A stretch of DNA of 64,000 bases, taken from positions 62,001 through 126,000 of the forward strand of contig NZ_JAUSWW010000002.1 in NCBI RefSeq assembly GCF_030815415.1, read 5' to 3'. The stretch's first letter is position 1; each line of letters begins with the position of its first letter. The stretch is from Streptomyces canus. GTDB lineage: Bacteria; Actinomycetota; Actinomycetes; Streptomycetales; Streptomycetaceae. The translations under genes and the position numbers were made by a program. Below, in pieces: positions 41,620 through 49,733 of the stretch. The notes beneath the pieces were generated by a model. The model made no database searches, was not told the DNA's origin, and saw only the letters and a program-made list of their open reading frames with translations.

Positions 41620-42872
41620 GCCGCCCTCCGCAACACCATCGCGCTCTGGAACCCGCCGAATCCGCTGCCCACGCTCAGGACCGTGTCGGTGCGCTGTTCA
41701 CGGGCGTGCACCGGCACGTAGTCCAGGTCGCACTCGGGGTCGGGTTCGTGGAGGTTGGCCGTCGGCGGCACCACGTTGTTCTCGATCGCGAGGACCGAGG
41801 CGGCGATCTCCAGGGAGCCGATCGCGCCGAGCGAGTGCCCGACCATGGACTTGATGGAGCTGACCGGGGTTTCGTAGGCGTGCGCGCCCAGGCTGTGCTT
41901 GAACGCCGCGGTCTCGTGCCGGTCGTTCTGCTTGGTGCCCGAGCCGTGGGCGTTGATGTAGTCGACCTGCTCGGGGTTGATGCGCGCCTCGTCCATCGCG
42001 AGCCGGATCGCCTCGGCCATCTCCAGTCCGTCGGGCCGCAGCCCGGTCATGTGGAAGGCGTTGCAGCGGGTCGCGAAGCCGGCGATCTCGGCGTAGATGT
42101 ACGCCCCGCGCCGCTCGGCGCGCTCGCGCTCCTCCAGGACGAACATGGCGGCGCCCTCACCGAGGACGAAGCCGTTGCGGGTCCGGTCGAAGGGGCGGGA
42201 GGCGTGCTCGGGGTCGTCGTTGCGGGGGGTGGTCGCCTTGATGGCGTCGAAGCAGGCCACCGTGATGGGCGAGATGGGGGCGGCCGCGGCGCCGGCGAAC
42301 ATGACGTCGGCGCTGCCCTCGCGGATCAGCTCGGTGGCGTATCCCACCGAGTCCAGGCCCGAGGTGCAGCCGGTGGAGACGACGGCGGCGGGGCCCTCGG
42401 CGCCGACCTTCCAGGCCACTTCGCTGGCGAAGGAGCTCGGGACGAAGTAGTCGTACAGGTGCGGCACCGCGTAGCGGTGGTCGACCAGGTCGAGGCGGCC
42501 GCCGTCGGAGACGATGCGGTACTCGCGGTCCAGGGCCATGGTCGCGCCGACGCCGCTGCCCACGGTGACGCCCGTGCGGTGCGGGTCGAGGTCGCTCAGG
42601 GCAAGGCCGCTGTCGGTGAGGGCCTCGCCGGTGGTGACGACCGCGAACTGGGCGGCGCGGTCCATGCGCCGGACCTCCTGCGGGCTCAGGCCGTGCAGTT
42701 CGGGGTCGAAGTCGACCTCGGCGGCCACCCGTGAGCGGAACGGTGTCGCGTCGAAGGAGGTGATGGTGCGGGTGGCGGTGCGACCGGTGCTGAGCAGGTT
42801 CCAGAAGTCCTTGGTGCCCACACCGCCGGGGGCCACCACACCGATGCCGGTGATCACTACCTGGCGCGCCAT
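41616..42872 (-). CDS. KS-alpha (type II polyketide ketosynthase)
   Basis: A 418-residue ketosynthase with the full Cys-His-His triad: VVSTGCTSGLDS (Cys169), INAHGSGTKQND (His309) and SMVGHSLGAIGS (His346). It performs the Claisen condensations with the CLF and ACP. Its ATG overlaps the cyclase stop (TGATG) and its stop overlaps the CLF start, so cyclase, KS-alpha and CLF are translationally coupled. Confidence 0.96.
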   Translation of the reverse strand: MARQVVITGIGVVAPGGVGTKDFWNLLSTGRTATRTITSFDATPFRSRVAAEVDFDPELHGLSPQEVRRMDRAAQFAVVTTGEALTDSGLALSDLDPHRTGVTVGSGVGATMALDREYRIVSDGGRLDLVDHRYAVPHLYDYFVPSSFASEVAWKVGAEGPAAVVSTGCTSGLDSVGYATELIREGSADVMFAGAAAAPISPITVACFDAIKATTPRNDDPEHASRPFDRTRNGFVLGEGAAMFVLEERERAERRGAYIYAEIAGFATRCNAFHMTGLRPDGLEMAEAIRLAMDEARINPEQVDYINAHGSGTKQNDRHETAAFKHSLGAHAYETPVSSIKSMVGHSLGAIGSLEIAASVLAIENNVVPPTANLHEPDPECDLDYVPVHAREQRTDTVLSVGSGFGGFQSAMVLRRAA

Positions 42873-43195
42873 CAGGAATCCCAGTGGTAGAAGCGGGTGG
42901 CCATCGCGTCGGCCGGCGAGCGCCAGGTCGCCGGGTCGTAGGCCTCGATGAACGGCTTCAGGTCGTCGCTGACCTGCACGAACCGTGGGTCGGTCTTGGC
43001 CTGTTCGATGTGCCGGCCGCCCTGGTCGTCGTCGAAGTCCTGGAGGTGGAAGTACAGGCCGCGGTAGGCGAACAGCTCACGGCGCCGTGTGCCCATCAGG
43101 TGCGGCATCTCGGTGCCGTCGAACTCCTGGAAGATCCGGGCGACATCACCGATGGACGCCGGGTCCATCCGCGCCACGATCAATGTGCTGTGCAT
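42872..43195 (-). CDS. TcmI-type polyketide cyclase
   Basis: A 107-residue protein of the TcmI family (dimeric alpha-beta barrel): HSTLIVARMDPASIGDVARI, LFAYRGLYFHLQDF, DPRFVQVSDDLKPFIEAYDP and TRFYHWDS. TcmI-like cyclases close the last rings. The ATG at 43195 follows a good GGGAGAG. It leads the KS operon, so its upstream region should hold the main promoter. Confidence 0.92.
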   Translation of the reverse strand: MHSTLIVARMDPASIGDVARIFQEFDGTEMPHLMGTRRRELFAYRGLYFHLQDFDDDQGGRHIEQAKTDPRFVQVSDDLKPFIEAYDPATWRSPADAMATRFYHWDS

Positions 43196-43352
43196 GGGCT
43201 CTCTCCCTGGGGGAAATTCCGGATGCGTTTCCGAACAAGAACTCCGCGATCTCGTGGACTGCGCGGAAAGGGAATCGGGAGCGCACTGGGCGGGAATTTC
43301 TTGAATTCGCATCGCCGTGCGGACAGTTCACCGGATCCTCACTTACAGCTTC

Positions 43353-43369
43353 TTCGGTCCCTGACCGAA
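43353..43369. promoter_or_regulatory. TTCGGTC-CCT-GACCGAA dyad upstream of KS operon
   Basis: A perfect 7-3-7 inverted repeat, 158-174 bases upstream of the cyclase start in the 234-base gap before the OvmZ-like gene. The gap is also AT-richer than its surroundings (GAAATTTCTTG, TTGAATTC). It is a likely operator of a pathway regulator. Confidence 0.55.
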
Positions 43370-43429
43370 TAACAACGCGTATCCGTGCAGATCCATGTCA
43401 GAAATTCTTCAAGGGACTGCGGCGGACTG

Positions 43430-44305
43430 TCAGATTCCGGCGTCGCTGCCGGCGGCGCGACGGCGCGCGAAGCACTCGTGGACGTCCGACTCCGCGTAGT
43501 ACGTCCGCCCGGCCGTGGACCGCCTGCGCCAGCGCTGTTCGCTGGCCAGCCGGTAGACGGTGCCGGTCGGCGTGGACCACAGCCGGGCCACGTCCGAGGC
43601 GGTCAGCCAGCGCTCCTGCGCAGGGCCGTCGCCCGCCCGCCGCATGGCACGGCGCAGCTCGGTCCACAGCCGGCCCGGCCAGGTGTGCGCCCCGTCGGCG
43701 TCGCACCGGATACCGGGTCCGGACTCCACGTCACGGCCCCGCAGTTCGGTGACCAGGCGGCCCGGACAGCCCGGCATCACACAGGGGCCCAGGCTCATCC
43801 GGCGCGGCGGCTCGCTGTGCGCCACCCGGTGCGCGGCCCGGACCAGGCGCGCCACCTCGCGGGTGGCGTCGGCGACGGCGGGGTGGGCGGCGAGCCAGGC
43901 GGCGTGCCGTACCAGGAGGGCGGCGAGGGCGGTGACCGTGCGCTGCGGGGTCGGCGCGCCGCGCTCGGCGACGACGAGGCCGCTCCACGAGCTGAGGGTG
44001 GCGGTGATGTCCGCCCGCACATCGGCGGCCGCGGCGTTGAACGGCAGACCCGAGGGCACCGGCCCGCCGCTGGTGCGCTCCTGCCCCTCACCGGTGGCGC
44101 GGCCCCCCAGAACCTCCTCCAGTTCGGCGTGCAGGGCGGGCAGTTGGCGCAGCCGCGCCACGAACAGGTACAGACACTCCCGGCACAGGCGCAGCCGCGG
44201 CGCCGCGGGCTCGGTCTCCTGGACGGCTTTCTTACGGCAGTCGTCGCCCTCGCAGCGGATGCGGGGTGCGGTGGACGTCATTTCTGGTCGGTTCATTCGG
44301 TTCAT
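43430..44305 (-). CDS. Zn-ribbon / HTH regulator, OvmZ-like
   Basis: A 291-residue protein with three parts: a Cys-rich N-terminus (RCEGDDCRKKAV and RLCRECLYLF), a helical core (ELEEVLGGRA, AALLVRHAAWLAAHPAVADA), a second Cys pair (GPCVMPGCPGRL, GIRCDADGAHTWP) and a C-terminal MerR/excisionase-like HTH (WLTASDVARLWSTPTGTVY). This matches a family seen in aromatic polyketide clusters, of which OvmZ of oviedomycin is the name I recall; its role is not settled. The start is the first of three in-frame ATGs after GGGGGAT. Probably a cluster-specific regulator. Confidence 0.75.
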   Translation of the reverse strand: MNRMNRPEMTSTAPRIRCEGDDCRKKAVQETEPAAPRLRLCRECLYLFVARLRQLPALHAELEEVLGGRATGEGQERTSGGPVPSGLPFNAAAADVRADITATLSSWSGLVVAERGAPTPQRTVTALAALLVRHAAWLAAHPAVADATREVARLVRAAHRVAHSEPPRRMSLGPCVMPGCPGRLVTELRGRDVESGPGIRCDADGAHTWPGRLWTELRRAMRRAGDGPAQERWLTASDVARLWSTPTGTVYRLASEQRWRRRSTAGRTYYAESDVHECFARRRAAGSDAGI

Positions 44306-44356
44306 TCGAATCCCCCGTGGACGGTGGGCGAGACATTTCACCTTTGCTGCCCTGCA

Positions 44357-44393
44357 CCCGGAAAGGCGTACGTCAGGGACGTACGCCTTCGGG
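44357..44393 (-). terminator. Long dyad after OmpR-type regulator gene
   Basis: AAGGCGTACGTC and GACGTACGCCTT pair exactly around AGG, extended by CCCG/CGGG with a small bulge. It is 67 bases after the stop of the regulator at 44460 and 52 bases before the OvmZ-like start, so it may end one transcript or bind a regulator of the next. Confidence 0.6.
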
Positions 44394-44459
44394 CACAGGC
44401 GGCGATGGATGTGTGAATGGGAAGTGCCGAATGCAAAAAAGTGCGAGGAACGCCGGCGT

Positions 44460-45215
44460 TCAGGCCCGGCCGATCCGGAAACCCACCCCGTGGACGGTGA
44501 TGATCCAGTCACGGGAGCCGAGCTTGGTGCGCAGGCTGCTCACATGCGTGTCGACGGTGCGCCGGGACCAGGAGTCGGCCCACACTTCGCGCAGCAACTG
44601 CTCGCGGGTGACGACCGTCTCGGGCCGTGCGGCCAGCAGGTACAGCAGGTCGAACTCCTTGCGGGTCACCGCGATGGTGCGGCCGCCGAGGCGGACCTCG
44701 CGCAGCGCCGCGTCGATGCGCAGCGCCCCGATCGACAGCACCCGGCGTTCGATGCGGGGCTGCACGCGGCGCATCACGGCCTCGATACGGGCCAGGAGTT
44801 CTCTGAGCCCACAGGGTTTGACCAGGTAGTCGTCGGCGCCGGCCTGGAGGCCGAGCACGACGTCGAGTTCACTGCCGCGGTCGCTGAGCACGACGACCGC
44901 GGTGCGGCCGGCCGCGGTCAGCTGACGGCACACCTGAAGGCCGTCGACGTCGGGCAGGTCGGGATCGAGGAGCACGATGTCGACGTCCGCCTCGCCATAG
45001 GTCTCGAGCGCGGCATAGCCGTTGCGGGCACGCTCCACGTGGTGCCCGTGCCGGCGCAGTGCCTCCGCCAGCGGTGCCGCGTCCTCGGCGCGGGCGTCGA
45101 CGATCAGGACACGCCAAGCCGTGTGCGTCGCCGGAGCGGCGCGGGCCTCTGCTTCGAACACCTCGCGGCGCAGTGGTGCCTGTGGGTTCAGCAGGTCGGC
45201 TGACGCCTGACGCAT
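44460..45215 (-). CDS. OmpR-type response regulator
   Basis: A 251-residue regulator with a receiver domain (about 33-150) and winged-helix domain (about 158-250). VLIVDAR, Asp84 in IVLLDPDLPDVDGL and Lys133 in YLVKPCG form the usual phosphorylation pocket, though the second N-terminal acidic residue is Ala. The HTH half has VTRKEFDLLYLLAARPE, WSRRTVDTHVSSLRTKLG and VHGVGFRIG. No kinase adjoins, so it is orphan or served by the soluble kinase at 47.9 kb. It is divergent from the KR-like gene. Confidence 0.9.
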   Translation of the reverse strand: MRQASADLLNPQAPLRREVFEAEARAAPATHTAWRVLIVDARAEDAAPLAEALRRHGHHVERARNGYAALETYGEADVDIVLLDPDLPDVDGLQVCRQLTAAGRTAVVVLSDRGSELDVVLGLQAGADDYLVKPCGLRELLARIEAVMRRVQPRIERRVLSIGALRIDAALREVRLGGRTIAVTRKEFDLLYLLAARPETVVTREQLLREVWADSWSRRTVDTHVSSLRTKLGSRDWIITVHGVGFRIGRA

Positions 45216-45454
45216 GACTCACCTCCACATCAGCCGGAATCGGAGCCTCGTACGGTTTCAGCCACCGTAAGCAACGTCGTGCCAGCTGCCGGTCAGCTCA
45301 ACTACAGGAGAGGCTCAACGGCAGGCATGGGGTTGGCCAGCCCTGCGGCGCGGCCACGGCGTGCGGGCTTGCAGAAGGTTGACGTACCGGTGCGGTGCAG
45401 CTGACACAGCCGTGCGGTCGGGCTGTCATGGCACCGCCGATGCTGACACCAGTA

Positions 45455-45470
45455 CCGGTGTGATCACCGG
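45455..45470. promoter_or_regulatory. CCGGTG-TGAT-CACCGG dyad
   Basis: A 6-4-6 inverted repeat 28-43 bases upstream of the KR-like gene in the 282-base divergent region between it and the OmpR-type regulator. Two GCTCAAC copies (45296-45302 and 45313-45319) also lie here. Nothing else notable in this gap. Confidence 0.4.
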
Positions 45471-45497
45471 CCACGACCACGACGACGGGGTGGAGCC

Positions 45498-46883
45498 ATG
45501 GACGCGAGCATGCCGGCGGTGCGCCGGCCGACCCGAAACGGCGCCCCGGACGCGCCGCGGCACTTCGCCGTATGGGCGCCCGCCGCCACGCATCCGCGCA
45601 CTCCCCCGCTGTTCCCCATGGAACGGCTGCTGCACGCCATCGACGGCCGGGACAACGGCCGCGCCTGGGTGCCCGGTTCGGTGCGCACGGTCCGCATCGG
45701 CCGCGATGTCACGGGCAGCGCCATGTCCTGGTCGACGTACCTGGGCGAGCTGCGCGACGCCGAGCGCCTGCCGCGCGGCATCGTCGTCGATCTGCCCGCC
45801 GCCACCACCAGCGTCGAGCGCGCCGCCGACCTGGTCCTGCCGCTGCTGCGCGCACTGTGCACCTCGACCGGCCCCGACCCGCTGCACCTCGCGTTCCTCG
45901 TCACCGGCCGGGCCCGGCCCGAACTGGCCGCCGCGCTCGGTGCGGTGGCGCAGATCACCGGCGTCGAGGACGGACGGTTGAACGCGGTGTCGGTACGGGT
46001 GGAGACGCTGCCCGGCTGGGCCCGGGACCCCTTCCACGTCGCCCGCGCCGAACTCGCCCTGCCCCGGCCGGGGTTGGCCGAGGTCCGCTACACGGACAGC
46101 GGGCGCGAGGTCCGGGTCCTGCGGGCCCACCCGGCCCCCGGCGGCCCGGCGCCGGCGGTGGGGGCGCGCCGGGGTGGGCGGTATCTGGTGGGCGCGGGCG
46201 ACGACGGGGCGGGGGCGCGGCTGGCGGTTCGTCTGGTGCGGGAACTGGGGGCCCAGGTCGTGCTGTTGGGCGGCGAGGCCGGAACCGGGACCGGGCAGGG
46301 CGTGCGCGCACCGGGGCTCCCGAGCCCCTACGGGGACAGGCGCGGGCGCGGCGACGGGGCGCTCGTACGGGTGCCCGGACAGCCGGGTCCGCAGGGGGCG
46401 GGCGCCCGCGCCGGGCGGGGCGGCGGGGTTCTCGTACGGGTGCCGGGGCGGCCGGGGCAGTACGCGGACGTTCGCGGGGCCGTGCATGCCGCGCTACGGG
46501 AATTCGGCGGGCTGGACGGGGTGGTGCACTGTCCCGGCGGGGGCGAGGCGCGGCTGCTGGGTGGGCTGTCCGTCGGGGCGGCCCGGGAGACGGTCGCCGA
46601 CGCCGTCAGCGGCGCCACCCACCTCGACCGGGCCACCGCGGGGCTGCCGCTGGAGTTCTTCGCGCTGGCCGTCGACACCGACCCCTACCAGGCCCTCGCC
46701 GGCGCCTCCGTGCCCGCCGCGATCGCCCGCGCGTTCGGCTCGGTCGCCGCCGCCCGCACCCGGCTCGCCGCCACCGGCGCCCGCCACGGAGCCTCGCTCG
46801 CCGTCTGCCGGCCCGGCGACCTCGCCCACCTGCTCAGCCGCGACCGCGACGCGTGGTCCGGCCCCGCTCCGCGGGCCGCCTGA
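45498..46883 (+). CDS. Degenerate ketoreductase-like protein
   Basis: A 461-residue protein whose C-terminal 240 residues resemble a PKS-type ketoreductase or SDR domain: GGRYLVGAGDDGAGARLAVRL as a Rossmann start, FGGLDGVVHCPGG, VSGATHLDRATAG. The segment where the catalytic Ser and Tyr should be reads FFALAVDTDPYQALAGAS and lacks the GQAAYAAANA pattern. The N-terminal half resembles the structural subdomain. It is probably catalytically inactive and regulatory or structural. A run of Gly/Arg-rich sequence (residues about 250-330) may be disordered. It lies inside the regulator block. Confidence 0.6.
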   Translation: MDASMPAVRRPTRNGAPDAPRHFAVWAPAATHPRTPPLFPMERLLHAIDGRDNGRAWVPGSVRTVRIGRDVTGSAMSWSTYLGELRDAERLPRGIVVDLPAATTSVERAADLVLPLLRALCTSTGPDPLHLAFLVTGRARPELAAALGAVAQITGVEDGRLNAVSVRVETLPGWARDPFHVARAELALPRPGLAEVRYTDSGREVRVLRAHPAPGGPAPAVGARRGGRYLVGAGDDGAGARLAVRLVRELGAQVVLLGGEAGTGTGQGVRAPGLPSPYGDRRGRGDGALVRVPGQPGPQGAGARAGRGGGVLVRVPGRPGQYADVRGAVHAALREFGGLDGVVHCPGGGEARLLGGLSVGAARETVADAVSGATHLDRATAGLPLEFFALAVDTDPYQALAGASVPAAIARAFGSVAAARTRLAATGARHGASLAVCRPGDLAHLLSRDRDAWSGPAPRAA

Positions 46884-47122
46884 CGAGCCCGTACGACGCC
46901 GATCTTCCCAGTGGCATGACAAGGTGCCGGACCGGGCCGCACGGCCCCTGACAACAGGCCCGCTCCCGCCGTCCGCCATGACAGGGCTCAGCCACGAAAC
47001 TTCCGGTCACGCGCACGGTTTCGCCCCACCGCGTGGCGGAATGTTGACGTCCGTCGCGCCTGCTCAGCAACCTCGAGGACTCCGGTCATGCGTACGAATT
47101 CCTTGAGAGGAGCGTGAGCGCA

Positions 47123-47908
47123 ATGGACGTACTGGTTGTCGAGGACGATGACGGAATGGCCGAGGCACTTCAACAGATGCTGCATCTGCACGGCCACGAC
47201 ACCCGCCGCTGCGACACCGGTACCGACGCCCTGGCGAGCCTGCCGGGCACGAAACTCGTCCTGCTCGATCTGAGCCTGCCCGACCTGGCCGGACACGAGG
47301 TGTGCCGGCGGATCCGGGAGAACTCCTGTGTGCCCATCGTCGTGCTCAGCGGCAGCGACCACGAACTGGACCGGGTGACGGCCCTGTACGCCGGGGCCGA
47401 CGACTTCGTGCCCAAGCCCTTCAGCCGGCATGAACTGCTCGCCCGCATCGAGGCGGTGCTGCGCCGCAGTACCTGCTGCTGCGGACAGTCCCAGAAGGAC
47501 TCGGCCGCCGACTCCGCGCCGCTCCCCGTACCGGTGCCGCGTCCGCGCCGTACCCCGCCGGAGCCGGCCGGGGAACCGGCCGTGGCCCCGGACAAGCTGC
47601 GCGCGGGACCGCTGTGGCTCGACACGCGCACCCGCCGGGTGTTCCTCGACGACGACGAGGTCCGGGTCACCCGCAAGGAGTTCGACCTGCTCGCCATGCT
47701 GCTGGAGGAGCCGGGCACGGTCATGCAGCGCGAGGACATCATGGCCCGGGTGTGGGACGAGAACTGGTTCGGCTCCACCCGCACACTCGACGTCCATGTC
47801 GGATCCCTGCGCGGGAAACTCGGCAGCACGCGGTGGATCGAGACGGTACGGGGGGTGGGGTACCGGCTGACGGTGCCGGCGGCCATCGGCTCCGGGGCCG
47901 AACGATGA
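47123..47908 (+). CDS. OmpR-type response regulator of kinase pair
   Basis: A 261-residue regulator with receiver (VLVVEDDD; Asp49 in LVLLDLSLPD; Lys in VPKPFSR) and C-terminal winged helix (VRVTRKEFDLLAMLLE, GSTRTLDVHVGSLRGKLG, VRGVGYRLT). An unusual CCC triplet (STCCCGQ) and a Pro-rich linker separate the domains. The ATG at 47123 follows AGGAG by about 10 bases; GTG at 47114 is an alternative. Its stop overlaps the kinase ATG (ATGA), so the pair is co-translated. Confidence 0.9.
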   Translation: MDVLVVEDDDGMAEALQQMLHLHGHDTRRCDTGTDALASLPGTKLVLLDLSLPDLAGHEVCRRIRENSCVPIVVLSGSDHELDRVTALYAGADDFVPKPFSRHELLARIEAVLRRSTCCCGQSQKDSAADSAPLPVPVPRPRRTPPEPAGEPAVAPDKLRAGPLWLDTRTRRVFLDDDEVRVTRKEFDLLAMLLEEPGTVMQREDIMARVWDENWFGSTRTLDVHVGSLRGKLGSTRWIETVRGVGYRLTVPAAIGSGAER

Positions 47909-48675
47909 ACGCCAGCGGCTACGGTGCGACCGTCCTGCCGCACGACACGACCGGCCGTCCGGACGACGCGGGGGTGCGTCCGTACGGCGTGGAGGCGCTT
48001 GCACAGGGCTCGGCTGAGGTGGCCGGTGGCCCGTACGGTCTCGCGGCCGCCGCCGCGCATCAGCTGCGCGGGCCGTTGTCGTCGATCCGGCTGCGGTTGC
48101 AGATGCTGGGCGAGCGCCGGCCCGATGTCGCCGAACTCCCGGGTGTGCTGGGCGAGGTGGACCGGCTGGCCGCGCTGCTGAACCAGATTCTCGACTGGGG
48201 CGCCGCGGGACAGGGGCCGCCGCCCGAGCCGGTCGAGGTGCTCGACGTCGCCGCCGCCCGGGCGGACGCCTGGAGTGTGCTCGCCGACGCGCGGGACGTC
48301 CGTATCGACCTCACCGGGACCGCCGCGACGGCCCTGCAGACGCACGGGGCGCTGGAACACGCCCTGGACGTCCTGCTCGACAACGCGGTGCAGGCGGCCC
48401 CGCCCGGCACCACCGTCACCTGCGCCGTACGCATCGCCGGGCAGCACGTCCACGTCAGCGTCACCGACGAGGGCCCCGGCATGACGGACGCCGAACTCGC
48501 CCATGTGGGGCACCCCTTCCGGCGCGGGACGTCCGGGGCCGCGCGTGAGGGCAGCGGGCTCGGACTGGCGATCGCCGCGTCCCTGTTGCGAGCCTCCGGC
48601 GGCCTCCTCGGCCTGGGCCGTGCCGCGTCGGGGGGCCTGACCGCCACGGCGGTCCTGCCGTTGGCACCCGACTGA
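47905..48675 (+). CDS. Soluble sensor histidine kinase
   Basis: A 256-residue kinase with no membrane helix: H-box AAHQLRGPLSSIRLRL (His52), N-box LDVLLDNAVQAAPPG, G1 DEGPGMT, G2 GSGLGLAIA. The N-terminal 48 residues are probably unstructured. It senses from the cytoplasm or receives a signal via a partner. It is coupled to the OmpR-type regulator and likely phosphorylates it. Confidence 0.9.
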   Translation: MNASGYGATVLPHDTTGRPDDAGVRPYGVEALAQGSAEVAGGPYGLAAAAAHQLRGPLSSIRLRLQMLGERRPDVAELPGVLGEVDRLAALLNQILDWGAAGQGPPPEPVEVLDVAAARADAWSVLADARDVRIDLTGTAATALQTHGALEHALDVLLDNAVQAAPPGTTVTCAVRIAGQHVHVSVTDEGPGMTDAELAHVGHPFRRGTSGAAREGSGLGLAIAASLLRASGGLLGLGRAASGGLTATAVLPLAPD

Positions 48676-48805
48676 GGCCGCGCCGATCCGCCGAGGGCGG
48701 CGAGGTGCGCCTACGCACGCAAGCGTCATAGCCCCAACTCGGCCCTGGCAAAAGGTAGTTGCCCCCACGCGCCGACCCTCGGCGCCCTGCCCCTGGAGCC
48801 CGGAC

Positions 48806-49471
48806 ATGGCCATCGAGGTACTCCTCGCCCACCCTCACCCCTCCGTACGGGTCGCGCTCGCCGGGCTGCTCGGTGGAGAGTCCGACATCGAGGTCGTGGG
48901 TGAGTGCGGCGACGGCAGGCGGGCGCAGGACCTTGCCGGGCGGCTGCTGCCGGATGTCCTCGTGACGGGGCTGCGGTTACCGGGGCTGGACGGTGTGGAG
49001 CTCACGCGCCGGCTCGTCGGGCGGGCCGGGCCGCACGGGGTCCGTGTCGTCGTCCTCGCCGACGTCGCCGCCGGCTCCCTCGCCTTCGAGGCGCTCGGGG
49101 CGGGTGCCCGCGGACTGCTGTGCCAGGACACCGACACCGGCGAACTGCCGCGCGCGCTGCGGCTGGTCAGCGAGGGCGGGGCGCTGGTCTCCCCGCGGCT
49201 GACCCGCCCCCTGATCGACGCGTGTCTGCGCGGTCCCGGCCTCCCCGACATGCCCGCCCTGGACAACCTCACCGCACGCGAACGCGAAGTGCTGTCCCTG
49301 GTCGGCACCGGGCTCTCCACCCAGGAGATCGCCGACCGGCTCGTCGTCGCCGAGGTCACGGCCAAGACCCATGTCCGCCGCACCATGGTCAAACTGGGCG
49401 CCCGCACCCGCACCCAGCTCGTCGCCATCGCCTACGAGAGCGGCATGCTCCGCCCCCGTGTCCGGTCGTAG
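48806..49471 (+). CDS. NarL/LuxR-type regulator with pseudo-receiver
   Basis: A 221-residue regulator. The C-terminal LuxR-type HTH is intact (NLTAREREVLSLVGTGLSTQEIADRL, AKTHVRRTMVKLGA). The N-terminal receiver has lost its phosphorylation site: the usual Asp is Gly55 in VLVTGLRLPGLDG, the acidic pair is HP in VLLAHPH, and the Lys of LLKD is Gln in GLLCQD. It should not be phosphorylated and may respond to a ligand or act constitutively. It is downstream of the kinase pair. Confidence 0.88.
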   Translation: MAIEVLLAHPHPSVRVALAGLLGGESDIEVVGECGDGRRAQDLAGRLLPDVLVTGLRLPGLDGVELTRRLVGRAGPHGVRVVVLADVAAGSLAFEALGAGARGLLCQDTDTGELPRALRLVSEGGALVSPRLTRPLIDACLRGPGLPDMPALDNLTAREREVLSLVGTGLSTQEIADRLVVAEVTAKTHVRRTMVKLGARTRTQLVAIAYESGMLRPRVRS

Positions 49472-49733
49472 GGCCCAACGGTCCGACGGGTCAGGCCCGC
49501 CCAAGCCCACGCCCGCTCGGCGCCCAGGCACGACTGGCCTGTTTCCGGCATCCCCGCGCGACGTCGTCTCAGTCCCGTCTTGAGTCGTGTTCAAGCGCGT
49601 CCAGCGATTCTCGAAGCACGGCTCGGCGGGACGGGCACGGGAAGGGGCCCCGGGGAATCGGGCGCGCACACCGCGGGATGTCCTGAATCCGGCGCTGCGC
49701 TACGCGGCGCCGGGCGGCTGTACGGGGGAACGT

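Noticed and set aside
45296..45319. GCTCAAC direct repeats as a SARP/OmpR binding site
   Set aside because: Only two short copies spaced 17 bases; too weak to claim.
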